NCBI GenBank assembly: GCA_029879665.1
Contig: JAOUPW010000121.1
Location: 1-6,443, forward strand
Reading direction: 5' to 3'
From: Rhodospirillales bacterium
Lineage (GTDB): Bacteria; Pseudomonadota; Alphaproteobacteria; Rhodospirillales; JAOUPW01
DNA length: 6,443 nucleotides
Below, in pieces: positions 1 through 6,443 of the stretch. The notes beneath the pieces are model-generated. The model saw nothing but the letters and a program-made list of their open reading frames with translations, was not told the origin of the DNA and searched no databases. Made by a program: the position numbers and the translations under genes. Numbering within the stretch: the first letter of the stretch is position 1; each line of letters starts with the position of its first letter.

Positions 1-3250
<3,250 letters not shown>

Positions 3251-3309
3251 ATCCAGCGCATTTTGGTTTGATCCGTGCGGGTGGGAATGCTCTGTCTTAT
3301 TGTTTCTTC

Positions 3310-3353
3310 GAAAATCCGTCGTCGCGAATCGGATCGATCCGCTCTGGATTTTC
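3310..3353. terminator. Candidate bidirectional terminator between converging operons
   Basis: The 104-base gap between the I78 gene and the b-subunit gene contains a perfect 8-base inverted repeat, GAAAATCC (3310-3317) and GGATTTTC (3346-3353). It encloses a 12-base perfect palindrome, CGGATCGATCCG (3330-3341), which could form an inner short stem. On the plus strand the distal arm runs into TTTAATT, giving a loose U-rich tail; on the minus strand the tail is not U-rich. The outer stem is AT-rich and its loop is 28 bases, so this is not a strong textbook terminator. The position between convergent genes supports the role more than the structure does. The rest of the gap (3251-3309) shows nothing recognisable. 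Confidence 0.4.
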
Positions 3354-3354
3354 T

Positions 3355-3837
3355 TTAATTCAACTTGCCGGGAAGATCCTTGATGGCGGCGTCGATCATG
3401 GCGTCCGCTTTGTTCGCCGATAGGGTGCCGGCGAGAACCCGGGTTGCGGCTTCCACGGCAATATCGACGGCGGCGTTGCGCACTTCTTCCACTGCGGCGG
3501 CTTCGGCCTGGGCGATTCGTTCCATAGCCATTTTTTCCCGCCGGGCAAGGACATTGCTCAGGGTTTCAGCGGCGTGTTCCGCCATGCGTTCGGCTTCCTT
3601 GCGGGCGTGGTCGGTGATTTCTTCCGCGTCCTTGGCGGCTTGACGCTGTTTTCGTTCATATGTGGCGAGAAGTTCCTGGGCTTCTTCGCGCAACCTTTCG
3701 GCTTCTTCGATGTCGGCGCGGATATCGTCGGCACGTTGATCGAGAGAGCCCGTCGCCATTCGCGACACCGGCTTGAAAATGGCGACGATGAAGATCACGA
3801 ATGCGACGGCAACCCAGAATGAGGGATCGGAAAACAT
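3355..3837 (-). CDS. atpF: F0F1 ATP synthase subunit b
   Basis: Subunit b is half of the peripheral stalk that holds the F1 head against the F0 rotor. The product has 160 residues, the usual size. It has one N-terminal membrane helix (about residues 6-22, FWVAVAFVIFIVAIFKP), then a long charged, alanine/glutamate-rich helix from about 30 to 140 (for example DIEEAERLREEAQELLATYERK) that would form the coiled coil with b'. A short tail probably contacts the delta subunit. The ATG start is 5 bases after the b' stop, with a G-run (GGGGG) inside the end of b' as the likely ribosome binding site. It is the last gene of the F0 operon here. Calling this copy b and the upstream copy b' follows the usual gene order and the distinct N-termini; the two proteins are clearly divergent, not a recent duplication. 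Confidence 0.95.
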   Translation of the reverse strand: MFSDPSFWVAVAFVIFIVAIFKPVSRMATGSLDQRADDIRADIEEAERLREEAQELLATYERKQRQAAKDAEEITDHARKEAERMAEHAAETLSNVLARREKMAMERIAQAEAAAVEEVRNAAVDIAVEAATRVLAGTLSANKADAMIDAAIKDLPGKLN

Positions 3838-3842
3838 GCGGC

Positions 3843-4334
3843 TTACCCCCGGCCTTTCATGGCGGCATCCACGGCGCCGCCGATCATGGTGTCGTCCGGC
3901 GTTTCGCCGGTCAGCCTCGTGACCGCCGCCGCGGCTACATCCATGGCGACCGTCCGCATGCTGGCGGACGCATCTTTCACCGCCTGATCGATCCGGGATT
4001 CGCTTTCCCGGATGCGCTCGGACAGTTTCTCCCCCAGTTCCGCATTGCGTCGCTGGGCGTTCTCGGTCAGGCGTTCCTTGGCTTCGTTGATCACGCTGAC
4101 GGCTTCAGCGCGGGCAGTGGCCATGGCGCTTTCGTAGGCGGCCAGGGCCGCTTCCGCGTCCTTCTTAAACTCCGCCGCTTTTTCCAGGTTGCCGCTGATA
4201 CGGCGCTGGCGTGCTTCCAGCGTGGTGCTGATGGAAGGTACGACCACCTTCCACATGACCACCAGAAGAACGGTGAAAGTGATGACCAGCCACACGATCT
4301 GCGGCAGATAAGTGCTGATATCCAGCTGCGGCAT
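3843..4334 (-). CDS. atpF': F0F1 ATP synthase subunit b' (second b-type stalk subunit)
   Basis: This is the b' subunit that pairs with b in the peripheral stalk in alphaproteobacteria, cyanobacteria and chloroplasts. The product has 163 residues. The N-terminus MPQLDISTYLPQIVWLVITF is characteristic of b' (PQ and WL before the helix); the single membrane helix spans about 11-33. Conserved b'-like sequence follows it (VVVPSISTTLEARQRRI), then a charged helix rich in A, E and R up to about residue 125 and a C-terminal segment (VAMDVAAAAVTRLTGE). The start is ATG with a strong ribosome binding site AAGAGGA (4339-4345, minus strand) 4 bases before it. It is separated from atpE by 45 bases that contain a stem-loop, and lies 5 bases from atpF. 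Other databases may label it atpG or atpF2. Confidence 0.93.
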   Translation of the reverse strand: MPQLDISTYLPQIVWLVITFTVLLVVMWKVVVPSISTTLEARQRRISGNLEKAAEFKKDAEAALAAYESAMATARAEAVSVINEAKERLTENAQRRNAELGEKLSERIRESESRIDQAVKDASASMRTVAMDVAAAAVTRLTGETPDDTMIGGAVDAAMKGRG

Positions 4335-4350
4335 GTTGTCCTCTTAGGTC

Positions 4351-4368
4351 CGGCCCCGATGGGAGCCG
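4351..4368 (-). other. Intercistronic stem-loop between atpE and b'
   Basis: In the mRNA (minus strand) the sequence CGGCTCC-CATC-GGGGCCG can fold into a 7-bp GC-rich stem, including one G-U pair, with a 4-base loop. No U-run follows; the next sequence leads into the b' ribosome binding site, so it is not an intrinsic terminator. It lies just after atpE. A plausible role, inferred only, is to protect the atpE message from 3' decay or to mark a processing site, which would help make more subunit c than b'. Confidence 0.45.
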
Positions 4369-4379
4369 TCCAGATGGTG

Positions 4380-4604
4380 TCAACCGAACAGGATGACCAG
4401 GGCAATCACCAGGGCGAACAGCGCAATCGCTTCCACCAGGGCGAACCCGAGCATGGTCATGGGGAAAACGGCGGACTGAGCAGCAGGGTTGCGGCCCACG
4501 GCCTGAATGTAGGAGGCGAAGATGTTGCCGATCCCGATTCCGGAACCAATCACGCCGACTACGGCAAGTCCAGCTCCCAATAGCTTTGCGGCTTCAATTT
4601 CCAT
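4380..4604 (-). CDS. atpE: F0F1 ATP synthase subunit c (proteolipid)
   Basis: Subunit c forms the rotating ring of F0; each copy carries one proton per turn. The product has 74 residues, a normal length, and is a helical hairpin. Helix 1 (about 7-33) contains the glycine pattern GSGIGIG at 20-26, the GxGxGxG packing motif of the c-ring. The polar loop R38-N-P-A-A contacts the central stalk. Helix 2 (about 46-72) contains the proton-carrying carboxylate E58 in GFALVEAIALFALV. I see no polar ligand set suggesting sodium use, so proton coupling is most likely. The start is ATG with the ribosome binding site AAGGAA (4613-4618) 8 bases upstream, preceded by A-rich sequence. The gene lies 51 bases from atpB and 45 bases from b', the two widest gaps in the operon, as is common for this highly expressed subunit. 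Confidence 0.98.
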   Translation of the reverse strand: MEIEAAKLLGAGLAVVGVIGSGIGIGNIFASYIQAVGRNPAAQSAVFPMTMLGFALVEAIALFALVIALVILFG

Positions 4605-4607
4605 GAC

Positions 4608-4628
4608 AGGAATTCCTTTCTTTCGAAG
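4608..4628 (-). promoter_or_regulatory. A-rich translation start region and ribosome binding site of atpE
   Basis: On the minus strand the segment before atpE is purine-rich (TTCGAAAGAAAGG), giving an AAGGAA Shine-Dalgarno sequence 8 bases before the ATG. It is the best-placed ribosome binding site in the operon. In E. coli the atpE start region is known to be unusually efficient; a similar role here is inference. The Shine-Dalgarno sequence overlaps a 10-base palindrome, AGGAATTCCT (4608-4617), too compact to form a stable hairpin. Confidence 0.5.
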
Positions 4629-4655
4629 TTAGGTCGTATGTTCCAATTCGTTGCG

Positions 4656-5387
4656 TTAATGCAGGTGAAGGGCGTCGTTGAGATAAAGGCAGGTCAGAAT
4701 GGTAAAGACAAACGCCTGCAGGAAGGCAATCACGATCTCAAGGCCGGTCAGGGCGACAACGAAAGCCAGCGGAAAAACCCCGAACACACCAAGCGCCGCG
4801 ATAAATCCGGCAAACACCTTCAACAGGGTATGCCCCGCCAGCATATTGGCGAACAGCCGCACCGACAGGCTGATCGGGCGCGACAGGTAGGAAATGATCT
4901 CGATCGGAATCAACAGCGGCCACATCACCCAATGGACCCCGGGCGGAACGAAAAACGTAAAAAAGTGAAGCTTGTGCTTGATGATGGCGATCACGGTCAC
5001 GCCTAGAAACACTACCAGGGCCATGGTGAAGGTGACGACGATATGGCTGGTGAACGTAAAGCTGTAGGGCAGCATGCCAAGCATGTTGCCGAACAGGACA
5101 AACATGAAAATCGTGAAGATGAACGGAAAATAGGTGCGGCCTTCTGGGCCCACGGTGTCGCGGATCAGGTTGGCTACAAAAATGTAGCTGAGTTCCGCCA
5201 TCGACTGCCAGCGGCCAGGCACCAGGGCGCCCCGGCGCATGCCAAGATAGAGGAAGGCAGATACCGAAATCACGGTCAGCGCCATGAGCAGGGATGAATT
5301 GGTGAAGGAAACGTCCAGGTCGCCGATCTGGATCGGCACGAGGCGCTTTATTTCAAACTGGGATAATGGGCTGTGAGCTTCGGCCAA
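4656..5387 (-). CDS. atpB: F0F1 ATP synthase subunit a (TTG start)
   Basis: Subunit a forms the two proton half-channels next to the c-ring. The product has 243 residues, typical for alphaproteobacteria. The N-terminal HSPLSQFEIKRLVPI matches the usual start of this subunit. Hydrophobic helices lie at about 32-50, 86-107, 113-136, 150-190, 191-212 and 213-237. The essential arginine that faces the c-subunit carboxylate is R177 in SLSVRLFANMLAGH. E217 and Q224 in GLEIVIAFLQAFVFT lie in the last helix, where the channel-lining polar residues are found. The start is TTG at 5387: the atpI stop codon is in the same frame just upstream, leaving only ACG between them, and the next internal ATG (residue 35) would remove the conserved N-terminus. 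The ribosome binding site AAGGAA is 8 bases upstream, inside the end of atpI. Confidence 0.96.
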   Translation of the reverse strand: MAEAHSPLSQFEIKRLVPIQIGDLDVSFTNSSLLMALTVISVSAFLYLGMRRGALVPGRWQSMAELSYIFVANLIRDTVGPEGRTYFPFIFTIFMFVLFGNMLGMLPYSFTFTSHIVVTFTMALVVFLGVTVIAIIKHKLHFFTFFVPPGVHWVMWPLLIPIEIISYLSRPISLSVRLFANMLAGHTLLKVFAGFIAALGVFGVFPLAFVVALTGLEIVIAFLQAFVFTILTCLYLNDALHLH

Positions 5388-5390
5388 CGT

Positions 5391-5744
5391 TTAAGTTCCT
5401 TGATCGTCTTCGCTCTCGTCTTTTCGTTTGTAGCCCACATCGTAGCCGAAGCCGCGCGCGAAGCGGTAAACGTTTAACATACCGGCGGCCCCCCCGAGAA
5501 GAAGAAACACCAGCATCAGCCAAGGCCGGGTTCCTAGCCATTGATCGAGCAACCACCCGATCCCGAAACCCACGGCAAAAGCCGAAACCATCTCGATCCC
5601 GATTCGGAAAGCGGCACCGAGCATGCCACTTTGGCTTTCGTCGTCCTTCCCCGTCTTATCTCCGGGGACGGCCGCGCTTTCACGGGCTTTCCTGAGACGG
5701 GCATCGAAGTCTTCCAATGCCTCCGGCGGCTTTCTTTCGACCAT
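5391..5744 (-). CDS. atpI: ATP synthase assembly protein AtpI (AtpZ/ATPase_gene1 type)
   Basis: AtpI-type proteins are small membrane proteins encoded first in F0 operons. They are not part of the finished enzyme; in studied species they help assemble the c-ring and are linked to Mg2+ or Ca2+ handling. The product has 117 residues. The first 40 or so are charged and probably cytoplasmic. Two membrane helices follow (about 44-66 and 75-93), carrying the family pattern GFGIGWLLDQWLGTRP (59-74) and LLGGAAGMLNVYR (82-94). The tail is highly charged (KRKDESEDDQ). The start is ATG at 5744; the GGCGGA upstream is a modest ribosome binding site with a long 10-base spacing, so initiation may be weak, which would suit a low-abundance assembly factor. 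The gene ends 3 bases before atpB. Confidence 0.92.
   Translation of the reverse strand: MVERKPPEALEDFDARLRKARESAAVPGDKTGKDDESQSGMLGAAFRIGIEMVSAFAVGFGIGWLLDQWLGTRPWLMLVFLLLGGAAGMLNVYRFARGFGYDVGYKRKDESEDDQGT
5396..5401 (-). promoter_or_regulatory. Ribosome binding site that fixes the TTG start of atpB
   Basis: AAGGAA on the minus strand lies 8 bases before TTG at 5387 and overlaps the last codons of atpI. Spacing and sequence are good, and no ATG or GTG is available between the atpI stop and the conserved N-terminal residues of subunit a. This supports TTG as the real start and suggests that ribosomes finishing atpI restart on atpB. Confidence 0.7.
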
Positions 5745-5773
5745 TGGAATGAATTCCGCCTTAGATGCAACGC

Positions 5774-5802
5774 AACATAATCAGCGACCTCTAGACTGTC
5801 AA
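5774..5802 (-). promoter_or_regulatory. Sigma70-type promoter of the atp F0 operon
   Basis: On the minus strand there is a perfect -35 box TTGACA (5797-5802), a 17-base spacer and a -10 box TATGTT (5774-5779; 4 of 6 consensus bases). The predicted transcript start is near 5766-5767, giving a leader of only about 22 bases before the atpI ATG at 5744. Location directly upstream of the operon, together with the ideal spacing, makes this the likely main atp promoter. The rest of the 141-base gap contains the dyad and the weak smc terminator described separately. Confidence 0.72.
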
Positions 5803-5815
5803 CACGGCAGTCAAG
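5791..5815. promoter_or_regulatory. Dyad and tandem TTGAC repeat overlapping the atp -35 box
   Basis: The minus-strand sequence CTTGACTG, 9 bases, CAGTCTAG forms an inverted repeat with 7 of 8 matching positions (5808-5815 and 5791-5798). Its right arm overlaps the -35 box. The same stretch also contains TTGAC twice in direct orientation, 12 bases apart. This could be an operator for a dimeric regulator, or a duplicated -35 element. I cannot name a regulator, and the repeat may be chance. Confidence 0.35.
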
Positions 5816-5852
5816 GAAACAAAGCTCACCCTAACCCATTATGAACAATCTG

Positions 5853-5880
5853 AAAAAATGAATAATCCGCCAGATATTTC
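5853..5880 (-). terminator. Weak terminator-like structure after smc
   Basis: A few bases past the smc stop, the minus strand can pair AATATC (5873-5878) with GATTATT (5861-5867), with one bulged base and the loop TGGCG. A run of six T follows (5853-5858). The stem is short and AT-rich, so it may be a leaky terminator at most, and read-through from smc into the atp operon is possible. Confidence 0.28.
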
Positions 5881-5885
5881 GACCT

Positions 5886-6443
5886 TTACGCGCTCTCGCG
5901 CAGTTCTTCGGCCTTCTGCAGGTCAACGGACACCAATTGGGACACGCCACGTTCGGACATGGTGACGCCGAACAGGCGGTCCATCCGGGCCATGGTCATA
6001 CGGTGGTGGGTAATGACCAGGAACCGGGTGCTCCCGGGGGCGGCCATTTCCTTCAGCATGGAGCAGAATCGGTCCACGTTGGCGTCATCAAGAGGCGCGT
6101 CGACTTCGTCCAGCACGCAGATGGGCGCCGGATTGGTGAGAAACACGCCAAACAACAGGGCCAGCGCGGTCAGCGCCTGTTCGCCGCCCGAGAGCAGGGA
6201 CAGAACCTGCATGCGTTTCCCCGGAGGGCTGGCCATGATTTCCAGGCCGGCTTCCAGGGGATCGTCGGATTCGGTCAGCGCCAGATGGGCCCGGCCGCCG
6301 CCGAACAAGCGGACGAAAAGTTCCTGAAAGTGCTTATCAACTTCATTGAAGGAAGAAACCAGCCGTTCGCGGCCTTCCCGGTTCAGTTCGTTGATGCCCT
6401 GGCGCAGTTTTTCGATCGCTTTCACCAGATCTGATTTTTCCGC
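5886..6443 (-). CDS. smc: Chromosome segregation ATPase Smc, C-terminal part (5' end outside window)
   Basis: Smc is the ATPase core of the bacterial condensin that compacts and segregates the chromosome. The frame stays open to the last base of the window, so only the C-terminal 185 residues of a protein normally near 1,150 residues are seen. Visible residues 1-48 are the end of the coiled coil and the start of the head ([19 protein letters not shown]). The ABC signature [16 protein letters not shown] lies at 83-98, Walker [18 protein letters not shown] at 107-123 with D112 and E113, and the H-loop [22 protein letters not shown] at about 141-162. The ending [10 protein letters not shown] is typical of Smc. 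DEVDAPLDD and the ITHH motif distinguish it from RecN at the other end of the window. It reads in the same direction as the atp operon, 141 bases ahead of atpI. Confidence 0.97.
   Translation of the reverse strand, partial: AEKSDLVKAIEKLRQGINELNREGRERLVSSFNEVDKHFQELFVRLFGGGRAHLALTESDDPLEAGLEIMASPPGKRMQVLSLLSGGEQALTALALLFGVFLTNPAPICVLDEVDAPLDDANVDRFCSMLKEMAAPGSTRFLVITHHRMTMARMDRLFGVTMSERGVSQLVSVDLQKAEELRESA

Noticed and set aside
3355..4334. Two adjacent b-type genes as a possible recent tandem duplication
   Set aside because: The two proteins differ throughout, and the first has the distinct b' N-terminus. The b'/b pair is normal in alphaproteobacteria.
3801..4583. 260-residue plus-strand open frame opposite the atp genes
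   Set aside because: It is antisense to b', atpE and part of b, all with clear family motifs, and its G/H/D-rich translation resembles no protein family. It is a product of high GC content.
5839..5861. CATAAT in the smc-atpI gap as a second, upstream -10 box
   Set aside because: It matches the consensus at 5 of 6 bases on the minus strand, but no acceptable -35 box lies 16-18 bases upstream. The TTGACA/TATGTT pair closer to atpI is much better.

Overview
The window looks like ordinary chromosomal DNA from a GC-rich alphaproteobacterium, most likely a Rhodospirillales-type organism. Two things point that way. The F0 sector of the ATP synthase forms its own operon (atpI-atpB-atpE-b'-b) with no F1 genes attached, and it has two different b-type subunits (b' and b); this is the usual alphaproteobacterial arrangement. 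The protein sequences are also typical of that class. Assignment below class level is inference.

Layout. On the plus strand, positions 1-3250 hold a tightly packed run of three genes. They are the C-terminal half of recN (cut by the left edge), a complete NAD+-dependent DNA ligase gene (ligA), and a small secreted protein of the peptidase-inhibitor I78 family. Each junction is a 4-base stop/start overlap (GTGA, then ATGA), so the three are probably co-transcribed and translationally coupled. About 100 bases of non-coding sequence follow (3251-3354), with an inverted repeat that may act as a terminator for both converging transcripts.

On the minus strand, positions 5744-3355 hold the complete F0 operon, read right to left: atpI, atpB (subunit a, with a TTG start), atpE (subunit c), b' and b. 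A good sigma70-type promoter (TTGACA, 17 bases, TATGTT) lies just upstream of atpI in the 141-base gap behind smc. A stem-loop sits between atpE and b'. The right edge holds the C-terminal 185 residues of the chromosome-segregation ATPase Smc, also on the minus strand and cut by the window end.

Function. RecN and LigA serve DNA double-strand-break repair and nick sealing. Smc compacts and segregates the chromosome. The F0 genes build the membrane proton channel, c-ring and peripheral stalk, with AtpI as assembly helper. Apart from the I78 gene, everything is housekeeping. I found no mobile element, CRISPR array, RNA gene, phage gene or defence system, and no sign of an undescribed multi-gene system. 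The points worth a second look are the coupled I78 gene, the in-frame stop/TTG restart between atpI and atpB, and the dyad overlapping the atp promoter.
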